The position numbers and the translations under genes were made by a program. The notes beneath the pieces were generated by a model that saw only the letters and a program-made list of their open reading frames with translations, did no database searches and was not told where the DNA came from. Shown here in pieces: positions 34,401-42,709 of a stretch of 64,000 bases of DNA. The stretch lies in assembly GCF_026241225.1 (NCBI RefSeq), contig NZ_JAPFQP010000004.1:558001-622000 (forward strand). The letters run 5' to 3'. Every line of letters starts with the position of its first letter. Position 1 is the stretch's first letter. Source of the DNA: Lentiprolixibacter aurantiacus. GTDB lineage: Bacteria; Bacteroidota; Bacteroidia; Flavobacteriales; Flavobacteriaceae.

Positions 34401-34443
34401 ACAAGATAATATTCCAGGAGGATTGTAAATATGATACTTGTCA
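34401..34443 (-). promoter_or_regulatory. Crp/Fnr-type box and -7-like element for the zinc-ribbon gene
   Basis: TGATACTTGTCA (34432-34443) on the minus strand is followed at offset 35 by TATCTTGT (34408-34401), four of six fixed -7 positions. It lies just past the DUF1611 stop codon, so it restarts transcription inside a run of same-strand genes. Confidence 0.58.
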
Positions 34444-34455
34444 GGTTTGCAGCTT

Positions 34456-35478
34456 CTATACTGGAAAACCGGTTGTTTCCGTAAGGATCTCCTTCAATTC
34501 AGGAGTTGTACTGAAATCGATCAAATTGAGGGTTTTAACACCACAAAGTTCTTCTACCATGGCGCGTCCGGCAATAGTATTGGAGGCAATACCTGTAACT
34601 ATGTCTGGCACAATTTCAAAAGCCTTCATAAGCCCGTAGGCGGCATAGGGGTCCGAGGCACTGAGAACGGTACATTTAATCTGCTCCCCTATTAGCTTAA
34701 TAGCAATATCACCGTTGTAGGGCTCCAGTGGCGAGGCCCCTACTTCAACAATAGCAATATCGGCTTTTAGCTTCTCAATATGACTCAAAAGCAACTGGAT
34801 CCTTTCCTTGTACTGGATCCTGGGAAAGATGGATGAAGGCAGGCCTACGTCTACAAAATCCATGACAGCTTCAGCGCCTACATCCTTTATGGCCAGAATA
34901 TCTTTGTACCTGCCCGCGCCCGCAAGCTTGGCACCCACCACCTTGTAATTGGCCTGTACAAAAAGGTTGGTTACAATACGGGCCGAGGTAGTTTTACCGG
35001 CAGACATTGAAGTACCCGTAAATAGCACCACTGGGGTCTTAAAGGGAACTACAGGTGTAGGAATTATAAAATCCTGCATGCGCACCTTGTTTCCATAACG
35101 CATTACGTGCCCCATATAAACCACCTCCATCATATTTGGGATAAAGACCGATTTGGATGTAAGCTTACCAAATAATCCCGCTGCAGTGAGCACGTGCATC
35201 TTCAGATCGTCTCCCACCTCCCTCCAGGTACCGGTGGCCTCCAGCGTGGCGTGGCGTTCGCCCAAAGCGCCTACAATAGACTCTCCTCCAATAATACCAC
35301 GCATCCTGCCCGTTGTAAGCTCAAGGGTAAGGATGTTATTACTACCGGGATCAAGGATCCTGCAGGCAACATAGTCGCCGGTTTCCCAGTGGGTCCTGTC
35401 TATTTTTTTTAAACCAAAATCCTTGTTTTCCAGATCCGAGATCCGGGTTAATGAGGTGTATATATATTTATGATCCAT
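34456..35478 (-). CDS. DUF1611 P-loop protein (DgcN-like)
   Basis: This 340-residue protein fits DUF1611: an N-terminal domain with ILDPGSNNILTLELTTGRMR, then a P-loop FTGTSMSAGKTTSARI near residue 150, and a C-terminal acyltransferase-like part (IVEVGASPLEPYNGDIAIKL). The related DgcN of marine bacteria N-acetylates D-glutamate together with the epimerase DgcA. Here the partner is an M20 peptidase instead, overlapping by 1 nt. I infer N-acyl amino acid metabolism, with moderate confidence. Confidence 0.75.
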   Translation of the reverse strand: MDHKYIYTSLTRISDLENKDFGLKKIDRTHWETGDYVACRILDPGSNNILTLELTTGRMRGIIGGESIVGALGERHATLEATGTWREVGDDLKMHVLTAAGLFGKLTSKSVFIPNMMEVVYMGHVMRYGNKVRMQDFIIPTPVVPFKTPVVLFTGTSMSAGKTTSARIVTNLFVQANYKVVGAKLAGAGRYKDILAIKDVGAEAVMDFVDVGLPSSIFPRIQYKERIQLLLSHIEKLKADIAIVEVGASPLEPYNGDIAIKLIGEQIKCTVLSASDPYAAYGLMKAFEIVPDIVTGIASNTIAGRAMVEELCGVKTLNLIDFSTTPELKEILTETTGFPV

Positions 35479-36650
35479 CAGGCAGCATTTATAGGTTCCG
35501 TCAATAACAACAGGGTGAGCAGTGCAGTACGTTCCAGGAGTTTTTTCTCAAAAATGAACTCATGCAGCGCATGTGCCCCGTCACCAGGGGTTCCCAGACC
35601 ATCCAGAGAAGCGGTATACAAGCTGGTGGTATTGGCGTCTGAGCCGCCTCCTGCGGTGGCTTCTTCCAATTTTAAACCAAGTTGTTTCCCCTGCAGTTGG
35701 GCAATCCTCCAGAGTTCCTGGTTCCTGGGGGTCTTTTCCATTGGGGGGCGGCCTATTGCCCCTTCAATGATCAATTCAACATCCCTGTGATGTGGTTTCA
35801 GGCTTTTGATTTTTTTGGTGATAAATTCACCGTCCTTTTCACTAAGTACGCGGACATCAACCACAGCTTTGCTCATAGGAGCCACTGTATTGGGGGAGAT
35901 ACCCCCTTCAATCGTACCAACATTAACCGTTATCCCTTTTTCATAGTCGTTCATGGCATAGAGCTGCTGCACCTGGTGGGACAATTCCACAATGGCATTG
36001 ATACCCTTGGTGGGGTCCAGACCGGCATGGGCAGCTTTTCCTTTTACAGTAATGGTAAAGCGACCAATTCCTTTCCTTGCAGTTTTCAGTTTACCATCCA
36101 GGCCTAAAGGAGGTTCCAGTATAAAGGCCCGGCTGGCTATACGGGACAATCGCTTTATTATGCTTGTAGATTCCCAGCTGCCTATTTCCTCATCGGAATT
36201 AATCACAACCACCGGTTCTACTTTTATGGGCAGGGGCATGCTTTGTATAGCGGCCAGGGCATAGAATATCTGAGTAAGTCCCGCTTTCATATCGTATACT
36301 CCCGGACCTTTTATTTTTCCCTTTTCATAGGACAAAGGCCTTTCCTGAAGGGTTCCGGTGGGCCAGACGGTATCACAATGACCGATGAGCAACTGAATGG
36401 GCCTGTTTTTATTTCGTTTTAGTGGCCTCGCATATAAATAGCCTCCTGTTTTTTTTCCCGGGACATGGAGAACATGGAAACCAAGCGCTTCAAAGCGTTC
36501 TCTTAAAAACTCCAGGATAATATGCTGTGCTTCCTTATTATGAGAAGGTGTCTCCATGGAAACCAGATCCCCGAGAAATTCTCGCATCTCATCTTCATGT
36601 GCGTGGAGGAAGGATAGTATTTCTGCTACATGGCTACAGACCCTCTTCAT
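35478..36650 (-). CDS. M20 family metallopeptidase (carboxypeptidase G2-like)
   Basis: This 390-residue dizinc amidohydrolase has LIGHCDTVWPTGT (metal His, catalytic Asp), GPGVYDMKAGL (bridging Asp), NSDEEIGSWES (catalytic Glu pair), the dimerisation domain with GKAAHAGLDPTKGINAI, and GGSDANTTSLY. No signal peptide is seen, so it is cytoplasmic. It cleaves N-acyl or peptide amide bonds. It overlaps DUF1611 by 1 nt and the flavin reductase gene by 4 nt, so the three form one operon. Confidence 0.92.
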   Translation of the reverse strand: MKRVCSHVAEILSFLHAHEDEMREFLGDLVSMETPSHNKEAQHIILEFLRERFEALGFHVLHVPGKKTGGYLYARPLKRNKNRPIQLLIGHCDTVWPTGTLQERPLSYEKGKIKGPGVYDMKAGLTQIFYALAAIQSMPLPIKVEPVVVINSDEEIGSWESTSIIKRLSRIASRAFILEPPLGLDGKLKTARKGIGRFTITVKGKAAHAGLDPTKGINAIVELSHQVQQLYAMNDYEKGITVNVGTIEGGISPNTVAPMSKAVVDVRVLSEKDGEFITKKIKSLKPHHRDVELIIEGAIGRPPMEKTPRNQELWRIAQLQGKQLGLKLEEATAGGGSDANTTSLYTASLDGLGTPGDGAHALHEFIFEKKLLERTALLTLLLLTEPINAA

Positions 36651-37258
36651 CGTTCAAAATCTTTGGGGAATGGGAAATTAAACGTTTGCGTAATCGTGGC
36701 AAATCTTCCGGGAGCTACATAAACCAATAAGGGATGCTGTCGAAGCTGTTTATCTTTATCCCGTTCGGAGACCAGGGTATATTGGCTGTCTGCATATGCT
36801 GCCAGCACTTCACCCGTAATAATAGCGTAGTCATCAAAACCATCCAGGATTTTCAGGCACCTGCACTCCAGGTATAAATACGCCCCTTCAATAATGGGCA
36901 AATCCCTGTTAAGCGCTTTTACCATGGGGAGGGATTCGAACACTATGTCATAATTTGAGCAGGAATCTTTTCTTGGAGTTGCACTGAGTGAGGTGAATAC
37001 CAGCTGATCCGGTTTGGGAAAGCTCACCGTGAATTCTCCGGTATCCTTTATATTGTGGAAGGTGGCATGCCTCGGTGTACACACAAATCCAAAATAAGGT
37101 CCAAATCCAATTGGTGTGACCATATGCTTCGGGGCAAGGTCATATTTATCATCTTCACGCGTACCAATGATCACCAGTGGGGCCACAGTGAATACCTGAT
37201 CCCAGAGTGATTGTTTGGTATTAAGATGGGCAAGTTTTGATTCCTGAATTCTTTCCAT
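36647..37258 (-). CDS. Flavin reductase-like (FMN-binding split barrel) protein
   Basis: From ATG 37258 this has 203 residues. It shows the flavin reductase-like domain with VAPLVIIGTREDDKYDLAPK, MVTPIGFGPYFGFVCTPRHA and GEFTVSFPKPDQLVF. Family members reduce FMN with NAD(P)H or bind it for other reactions. The in-frame TTG at 37282 lies upstream of the predicted transcription start and is rejected. First gene of the operon with the M20 and DUF1611 genes. Confidence 0.85.
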   Translation of the reverse strand: MERIQESKLAHLNTKQSLWDQVFTVAPLVIIGTREDDKYDLAPKHMVTPIGFGPYFGFVCTPRHATFHNIKDTGEFTVSFPKPDQLVFTSLSATPRKDSCSNYDIVFESLPMVKALNRDLPIIEGAYLYLECRCLKILDGFDDYAIITGEVLAAYADSQYTLVSERDKDKQLRQHPLLVYVAPGRFATITQTFNFPFPKDFER

Positions 37259-37283
37259 TTCCTTCTTTGATGCGATTAACAAT

Positions 37284-37357
37284 CAAAGTTAAACCAGGGT
37301 CCAGATATAAGGTATGATCTTAATCATTGCTGAAATTGGCTTATGTGACTAGATTGA
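37284..37357. promoter_or_regulatory. Divergent promoters sharing one Crp/Fnr-type palindrome
   Basis: TGATCTTAATCA (37315-37326) has on the minus strand, at offset 35, TAACTTTG (37291-37284), a full -7 match for the flavin reductase operon. On the plus strand at the same offset is TAGATTGA (37350-37357), four of six positions, for the site-2 protease gene. The plus transcript would have a very short leader. Confidence 0.72.
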
Positions 37358-37371
37358 TGTAAATTATAGTT

Positions 37372-38463
37372 ATGAAAGGTGTATTGCATTTGGGAAAAGT
37401 GGCAGGTATCAAGATTGAAGTGCACTGGACCTTTACCCTGCTACTGATCTGGGTAGTTTACCTGGATATAAGACGTGGAGGTGACCTCAATTCAGCACTT
37501 ATGAATGTTTCCCTGATCTTATTCCTATTCCTTTGCGTTGTACTGCATGAATTAGGTCATGCCCTAACCGCCAGAAAGTTCAATATCGGAACCAGAAAAA
37601 TAACCTTGCTGCCTATAGGTGGAGTAGCCTCTCTGGAAAAGATGCCGGAAAAACCCCGCCAGGAATTGCTTGTCGCCCTGGCCGGACCTGCAGTAAACGT
37701 AGTTATTGCCTTGCTCTTGCTGCTTGTGGTTCCCCTGGGGACCTACCTCAGTATGGAAGCGGATAAACTGGAAACCCTGCTCACAACACCTAATTTCAGT
37801 ACACTGCTTTTTTATCTGCTGATAGCCAATATTATGCTGGTTGCATTTAACATGATACCCGCTTTCCCTATGGATGGAGGGAGGGTATTGAGAGCTTTAC
37901 TGGCTTTTAAGATGAACAGGGCCAGGGCAACGGAAATAGCAGCCACCCTGGGACAAACCCTGGCTGTGGTATTTTTTATCCTGGGATTGTTCTTCAACCC
38001 CTTCCTTGTCCTCATTGCTTTGTTTATTTTCATCGGGGCCTATGGCGAAAACCAGATGGTGAAACAGACAACACTACTGGAGGGGCATTTGGTAAAAGAT
38101 GCCATGCTCACCCAGATAACCACAGTAAGCCCCGATTATACCATGGAGCAAATTATTGACCTCTTGCTGGCGAGTACCGAGAAGGATTTTGTAGTTGTAG
38201 AAAACAACCAGATTGCAGGGACCATATATCACAAGGAAATCATCAATCGCAGCAAAGACCGCAAACTACTTGTCCGGGATTTTATGAATACTGGGTTCTA
38301 TGCAATGAAAGAGGACGGTCGGCTCACTGAATTCTTTGAAGTCGCTGCCCGACAAAAACAACGCTTCTTTCCCGTTATTGATCAAGCCGGAGCCCTGGTT
38401 GGTGCCATTGACATGACCAATGTCAGTGAATTTCTGTTAATCAAGAATACCCTCGCGCAGTAA
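37372..38463 (+). CDS. Site-2 protease family protein with CBS domains
   Basis: This 363-residue integral-membrane zinc protease has HELGH near residue 62 (VVLHELGHALTARKFNIG) and the second metal motif MIPAFPMDGGRVLRALL near residue 165. The helices span residues 15-220. The C-terminal 130 residues carry two CBS motifs (VKDAMLTQITTVSPDYTMEQ; VRDFMNTGFYAMKEDG), as in the MJ0392-type S2P group where CBS domains bind adenine nucleotides and gate activity. It could act as an energy-sensitive protease; the substrate is unknown. Confidence 0.93.
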   Translation: MKGVLHLGKVAGIKIEVHWTFTLLLIWVVYLDIRRGGDLNSALMNVSLILFLFLCVVLHELGHALTARKFNIGTRKITLLPIGGVASLEKMPEKPRQELLVALAGPAVNVVIALLLLLVVPLGTYLSMEADKLETLLTTPNFSTLLFYLLIANIMLVAFNMIPAFPMDGGRVLRALLAFKMNRARATEIAATLGQTLAVVFFILGLFFNPFLVLIALFIFIGAYGENQMVKQTTLLEGHLVKDAMLTQITTVSPDYTMEQIIDLLLASTEKDFVVVENNQIAGTIYHKEIINRSKDRKLLVRDFMNTGFYAMKEDGRLTEFFEVAARQKQRFFPVIDQAGALVGAIDMTNVSEFLLIKNTLAQ

Positions 38464-38487
38464 TAAGACAACAGATAAGTAGTGGGA

Positions 38488-38530
38488 TGATGCATATCAT
38501 TTTGCATTAACCGGGCATTCGCTACTTTGG
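38488..38530 (+). promoter_or_regulatory. Crp/Fnr-type box and -7 element for the baeRF gene
   Basis: TGATGCATATCA (38488-38499) is a perfect palindrome followed by TTTTG. At offset 35 lies TACTTTGG (38523-38530), five of six fixed positions. The ATG is at 38547. Confidence 0.66.
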
Positions 38531-38546
38531 TGAAAATGTAAATAAA

Positions 38547-39716
38547 ATGCGTTCAATTAGTACAAAACCCCTGCCATTAAATACCTTTAAAAATCTTTCA
38601 GAAACCCGCAATCCTTTTTGCGTCAGCATCTACCTGCCCATGTTCAAAAAAGGAAAGGAACAGAATCAGGAGATGGGGCCTGCCACGCTGAAATCCCAGA
38701 TCCACAGGCTCGAAAAAACGCTGGGCGAATACGGCATGAAAGATCCCGAAATAAAGGAGTATCTCAAACCATTGCACAGTCTTGTGGAAAACCGTGAATT
38801 GTGGCGTAATCCCGGTGACGGGCTGGCTATATTCCTTGAAAAAGAATCCGGACTGCAATACTACCTGTTACCTTTTTCTTTCGAGCCAGTAAGCTACGTC
38901 AGCAATCATTTTTACATGCTTCCCCTATACCCGATGTATCACCAAAACGGCGAGTATTTTATACTTGGGCTTAGCAGGGATTATGTAAGGCTATACAAAG
39001 CAGACCGCTACGGCCTTAGAGACCTGAATCTTGAAACCCATGCCCCTGAACAGCTGGAGGAAGTAGTAGGTTATGATTACCAGCAAAAAACACTACAATT
39101 CCGCAGCGGCCAGGCCGGATATGCACAGGGTTCATTCCACGGTCATGGCGAAGGCAAGGATGATGAAAAAATAGAGTTAATCAAGTTTTTCAAGGAGATC
39201 GATAAAGGCGTAAGGAAACTTTTAGGCGAAAGCAATGCCCCTCTGATTGTTGCCGGAGTTTCCAGATGGCATTCTCTTTACAAGGAAGTAAATTCCTATC
39301 CCAACCTTTATAAGGAAGCTCTTTGGGGAGATCCTGAATTTAAGGATGTTGGAACGTTGCAGCAGGAAGCCTGGGAACTTGTAGCCCCGTATTTTAAAGC
39401 AACTTTGGATGCCAAAATCAGGGCTTACAGGGAGAATGTCCACCGTTCCAATACCTCACACCAAATTGCAGATATTCTCCGGGCAGTCAAGGACGGTAGA
39501 GTGGATACCTTATTCATTCAAAAAGGTACAGACGAATTCGGAACTTATTCGGAAAAGGGATGTATTATCCTGGATTCAGAGAAAACAAAAAAGAATATCT
39601 CCATTTATAACAGGATGGCAAGAGATACCTTCCTGAAGGGGGGCAAGGTCTACATACTGGACAAAGGGCATATGCCCTATTCAAAACGGCCCATAAATGC
39701 CCTTTTTCGGTATTAA
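38547..39716 (+). CDS. baeRF-like protein (bacterial archaeo-eukaryotic release factor family)
   Basis: This 389-residue protein resembles the baeRF3/baeRF7 group: SETRNPFCVSIYLPMFKKGK at the N-terminus, a central RNase-H-like domain with GLSRDYVRLYKADRYGLRDL, and a C-terminal domain with DGRVDTLFIQKGTDEFGTYS. The group is related to the archaeal/eukaryotic release factor eRF1 but lacks proven function; ribosome rescue or stress translation has been proposed. The GGQ motif of eRF1 is not seen; FRSGQAGYAQGSFHGHGEGK holds a glycine-rich loop instead. Confidence 0.75.
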   Translation: MRSISTKPLPLNTFKNLSETRNPFCVSIYLPMFKKGKEQNQEMGPATLKSQIHRLEKTLGEYGMKDPEIKEYLKPLHSLVENRELWRNPGDGLAIFLEKESGLQYYLLPFSFEPVSYVSNHFYMLPLYPMYHQNGEYFILGLSRDYVRLYKADRYGLRDLNLETHAPEQLEEVVGYDYQQKTLQFRSGQAGYAQGSFHGHGEGKDDEKIELIKFFKEIDKGVRKLLGESNAPLIVAGVSRWHSLYKEVNSYPNLYKEALWGDPEFKDVGTLQQEAWELVAPYFKATLDAKIRAYRENVHRSNTSHQIADILRAVKDGRVDTLFIQKGTDEFGTYSEKGCIILDSEKTKKNISIYNRMARDTFLKGGKVYILDKGHMPYSKRPINALFRY

Positions 39717-39757
39717 GGTTTGCATCTGCAAAAACTATTAGCTGTCGCCCCTGTAAA

Positions 39758-39800
39758 TGAGCAAGGTCATTTCAGGATACATTAACAGCCTTTATCTTTC
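39758..39800 (+). promoter_or_regulatory. Crp/Fnr-type box and -7 element for dodecin
   Basis: TGAGCAAGGTCA (39758-39769) continues into TTTCA; at offset 35 lies TATCTTTC (39793-39800), five of six fixed -7 positions. The left half-site has G instead of C/T at the fourth base, the only such case in the set. Confidence 0.6.
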
Positions 39801-39827
39801 TGCTGTTTAACCCTTAAAACCAAGATC

Positions 39828-40037
39828 ATGGCCGTTTTAAAAGTAGTTGAGATTTTAGGAAACTCTACAGTGAGTTTTGAAGATGCAGTTCAGAACGTGG
39901 TCACAGAAGCCTCCAAAACCCTGAAGGATATCCGTTCAGTATATGTGCAGGATATGCAGGTAACAGTTACTGATAATGCTATTTCCGAATACCGCGTAAA
40001 TACCAAAGTTTGTTTTGGAATAATGGATATGGATTGA
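39828..40037 (+). CDS. Dodecin family flavin-binding protein
   Basis: This 69-residue protein is a complete dodecin: VLKVVEILGNSTVSFEDAVQ, then VTEASKTLKDIRSVYVQDMQ and the C-terminal strand ISEYRVNTKVCFGI. Dodecins form 12-mers that bind riboflavin, FMN or lumichrome (or CoA) and buffer free flavin. The aromatic flavin-stacking Trp of archaeal dodecins is not present. It is monocistronic with its own box upstream and a hairpin downstream. Confidence 0.9.
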   Translation: MAVLKVVEILGNSTVSFEDAVQNVVTEASKTLKDIRSVYVQDMQVTVTDNAISEYRVNTKVCFGIMDMD

Positions 40038-40062
40038 AAAGGAAAATTTTGGGAGCCTCTTT

Positions 40063-40093
40063 AAAAGCACGGCCTAATAGGTTGTGCTTTTTT
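40063..40093 (+). terminator. Terminator after dodecin gene
   Basis: AAAGCAC and GTGCTTT pair around a 13-nt loop and the second arm runs into six Ts, 26 nt past the dodecin stop. Confidence 0.75.
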
Positions 40094-40137
40094 CATTTAC
40101 CTATATTCCATACGGGCTGGTCCATTCCTGCGAGGTC

Positions 40138-40180
40138 TGACCGATATCATTTCAAGGATCATTTATTCTCATGATCTTGC
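40138..40180 (+). promoter_or_regulatory. Crp/Fnr-type box upstream of the methyltransferase-archease-rtcB operon
   Basis: TGACCGATATCA (40138-40149) continues into TTTCA. The sequence at offset 35 (GATCTTGC) is a poor -7 element, three of six fixed positions; TGATCTTG one base earlier is slightly better. The box itself is convincing, the core promoter less so. Confidence 0.52.
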
Positions 40181-40208
40181 TGTTTCCTAATATTAATAAT
40201 TTATCATT

Positions 40209-40844
40209 ATGGCATATACAGTATTTGAAGACAACCTTGTGGATTATGAACAATGGTATGAAGATCATAAAATGGTTTTTGAGTCTGAGGTCAGGGCGAT
40301 ACAGGCCCAGTTTGAGAAACTCCCCGAGAATATCCATGGCATAGAAGTAGGACTGGGTACAGGTAGGTTTGCACATGCACTTGGAATCAGGGAAGGAATA
40401 GAACCCGCTGAGGTCATGGCGCAAAAGGCGGTACAACGGGGTATTGAAGTTGTGAAGGGCACAGCAGAACAACTGCCCTATGCAGACATGCAGTTTGATT
40501 TTGTGTTGTTTGTGACCATCTGCTATCTGGACAATCTTAAACTTGCCCTCAGGGAAGCTAACCGGGTACTAAAAAGAGATGGATCCATTATTATCGGTTT
40601 CCTGGACAAGGAAATGCCAGTGGCCCAAAACTACCTGGAAAAAAAACATCGCAGCACATTTTATAGAGACGCTTCCTTTTATACGGTAAAGAGAGTGGAA
40701 AGCCTTCTAAAGGAAACGGGATTTAGCAAACCGGAATTCAATCAGACCCTTTTTGGGGAACTGGATGACATAGTCGACGCACAGTACCCGAAGGAAGGTT
40801 TCGGAGAGGGTTCCTTTGTTGTGGTTAAAGCTATCCGAAAATGA
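40209..40844 (+). CDS. Class I SAM-dependent methyltransferase
   Basis: This 211-residue Methyltransf_11-type enzyme has motif I HGIEVGLGTGRFAHALG near residue 38, an acidic loop and GTAEQLPYADMQFDFVLF (motif II/post-II), then AVLKR-like REANRVLKRDGSIIIGF. The substrate is unknown. It leads an operon with archease (4-nt overlap) and rtcB, which hints at RNA or a small metabolite, but this is inference. Confidence 0.85.
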   Translation: MAYTVFEDNLVDYEQWYEDHKMVFESEVRAIQAQFEKLPENIHGIEVGLGTGRFAHALGIREGIEPAEVMAQKAVQRGIEVVKGTAEQLPYADMQFDFVLFVTICYLDNLKLALREANRVLKRDGSIIIGFLDKEMPVAQNYLEKKHRSTFYRDASFYTVKRVESLLKETGFSKPEFNQTLFGELDDIVDAQYPKEGFGEGSFVVVKAIRK

Positions 40845-41254
40845 GCATAGAATATCTGCCGCATACGGCTGATATCCGTATGCGGTTAGAGGCATCATCC
40901 TTACCCGAACTTTTTCAGGAAGGGCTGCTGGGTATGTCAGGTATCCTTAAGGAGAAATTCTGTGAACGTGAGAAGGAATTATCCCTGCAGATTCCTATTA
41001 ATATTTCAGCTACAGATCCTGGGTGTCTTATGGTTGATTTCCTTTCGGAAGTACTCTCTGTTTCCTATACCGAAAAAGCCATTTTCTGCCGGATGGAATT
41101 GACAGCCCTTTCAGAGACAAATATCTCGGCAAAAATTTACGGGGCCCCTTATTCAGAACTGGATGAAGAAATTAAGGCCGTAACCTATCACGAAGCAGAA
41201 GTCAAAAAGAACACATCAGACCTTTGGGAATCCTTAATTCTGTTTGATATATGA
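40841..41254 (+). CDS. Archease
   Basis: This 137-residue protein matches archease (DUF101): an N-terminal YLPHTADIRMRLEA segment with the metal Asp, the LFQEGLLGMSGIL helix, a central LMVDFLSEVLS and the end motif VTYHEAEVKKN. Archease activates RtcB by speeding guanylylation. It overlaps the methyltransferase by 4 nt and precedes rtcB by 3 nt, the expected pairing. Confidence 0.92.
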   Translation: MSIEYLPHTADIRMRLEASSLPELFQEGLLGMSGILKEKFCEREKELSLQIPINISATDPGCLMVDFLSEVLSVSYTEKAIFCRMELTALSETNISAKIYGAPYSELDEEIKAVTYHEAEVKKNTSDLWESLILFDI

Positions 41255-41257
41255 AAT

Positions 41258-42709
41258 ATGAAAATTCAAAAAGAGCATATTAATAAGATTAAGGATTACC
41301 TCTGGGAGATTCCCACTTCTTTTCGCCCGCAATACATGAATGTCCCGGCACGTATTCTGGCCTCCGAGACCCTGCTGGATGAAATCATGGAAGACCGTTC
41401 TCTTGCCCAACTGGTTAATGTGGCTTCCCTTCCCGGAATACAGGGGGCCTCCATGGTTATGCCTGATGTACATGAAGGTTATGGATTTCCTATTGGTGGT
41501 GTTGCAGCCACTTCTTATCCCAAAGGGGCTATTTCCCCGGGAGGCATTGGATATGATATTAACTGCGGAGTAAGACTGTTGCTGTCCTCCCTTAATCGTG
41601 AAACTGTACAGGAAAGTCTGGGAGTTTTGTCCAGGGAGTTATACAATCATATCCCTTCAGGAATGGGCAAGGGCGGATCAATACTATTGTCTTCCCGGAA
41701 GATGCATGAAGTGCTTCGTAATGGTGCTGAATGGGCTGTATCCCAGGGCTATGCAAAGGCGGAAGACCTTCGTTTTATAGAGAGCAATGGCAAACTTGAA
41801 ATGGCAGATCCCCGATTGGTCTCGGAAAGGGCCAAACAACGGGGCAAAGATCAGTTAGGTACAATAGGTTCAGGCAACCATTTTGTAGAAGTTGATTACA
41901 TTGATGAGATCTACAATACCAATATTGCCACTGCCTATGGTTTGGAGTGCGGACAGGTCGTATTGCTCATTCACACGGGATCCAGGGGACTTGGGCACCA
42001 GGTAGCCACGGATCATATCAAAATCATAATGGGAGCAATGGAAAAATACGGGATCAACGTACCGGACCGGGAACTGGCCTGCGTTCCTTTTGATTCAGAA
42101 GAAGGGCAAAACTACTTCAGGGCTATGTGCGCGGCAGCTAATTTTGCCTGGTGCAACCGCGAATTGATTTCCTGGGAGGCTAGGACTGCATGGGCAAAAG
42201 TATTTGGATCTGAGGTAGACGATCTGCACCTTATGTATGACGTTGCCCACAATATTGCCAAATTAGAGGAACACAGTGTAGAGGGGAAGTCTTCTCTGAT
42301 GATTGTACACCGTAAAGGAGCAACGCGTGCTTTCGGACCTGGCTTCCCGGAATTGCCTGAAAAATACCTGAAAGCAGGTCAGCCAGTGATCATCCCCGGA
42401 AGTATGGGAACGTGCTCTTATGTGCTCGCGGGTACCGCCAGAAGCATGGAAATCACTTTTGGTTCCTGTTGCCACGGTGCCGGTCGCAGATTATCCCGTA
42501 CGGCAGCCAAAAAACAGGTAAATGCACCTGTTCTCAAGGAAGAGCTTCGCTCTCGAGGCATCTATGTTGAAGCAGGATCATTTAAAGGCATAGCCGAAGA
42601 AGCGCCCGTTGCCTACAAAGATATCAATGAGGTAGTGGAAACGGTCCATGCTTCAGGAATCGCAACAAAGGTGGCCAAGTTAAAGCCTATGGTGGTGGTT
42701 AAGGGTTAG
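41258..42709 (+). CDS. rtcB: RtcB RNA ligase
   Basis: This 483-residue GTP/Mn-dependent ligase joins 2',3'-cyclic-phosphate or 3'-phosphate RNA ends to 5'-OH ends in RNA repair or tRNA splicing. Motifs: MPDVHEGYGFPIGGVAA, SPGGIGYDINCGVRLL (metal Cys), GTIGSGNHFVEV, HTGSRGLGHQVA, PGSMGTCSYVL and CCHGAGR, which holds the guanylylated His. The length matches the family. It overlaps the convergent PRTase gene by 11 nt. Confidence 0.96.
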   Translation: MKIQKEHINKIKDYLWEIPTSFRPQYMNVPARILASETLLDEIMEDRSLAQLVNVASLPGIQGASMVMPDVHEGYGFPIGGVAATSYPKGAISPGGIGYDINCGVRLLLSSLNRETVQESLGVLSRELYNHIPSGMGKGGSILLSSRKMHEVLRNGAEWAVSQGYAKAEDLRFIESNGKLEMADPRLVSERAKQRGKDQLGTIGSGNHFVEVDYIDEIYNTNIATAYGLECGQVVLLIHTGSRGLGHQVATDHIKIIMGAMEKYGINVPDRELACVPFDSEEGQNYFRAMCAAANFAWCNRELISWEARTAWAKVFGSEVDDLHLMYDVAHNIAKLEEHSVEGKSSLMIVHRKGATRAFGPGFPELPEKYLKAGQPVIIPGSMGTCSYVLAGTARSMEITFGSCCHGAGRRLSRTAAKKQVNAPVLKEELRSRGIYVEAGSFKGIAEEAPVAYKDINEVVETVHASGIATKVAKLKPMVVVKG

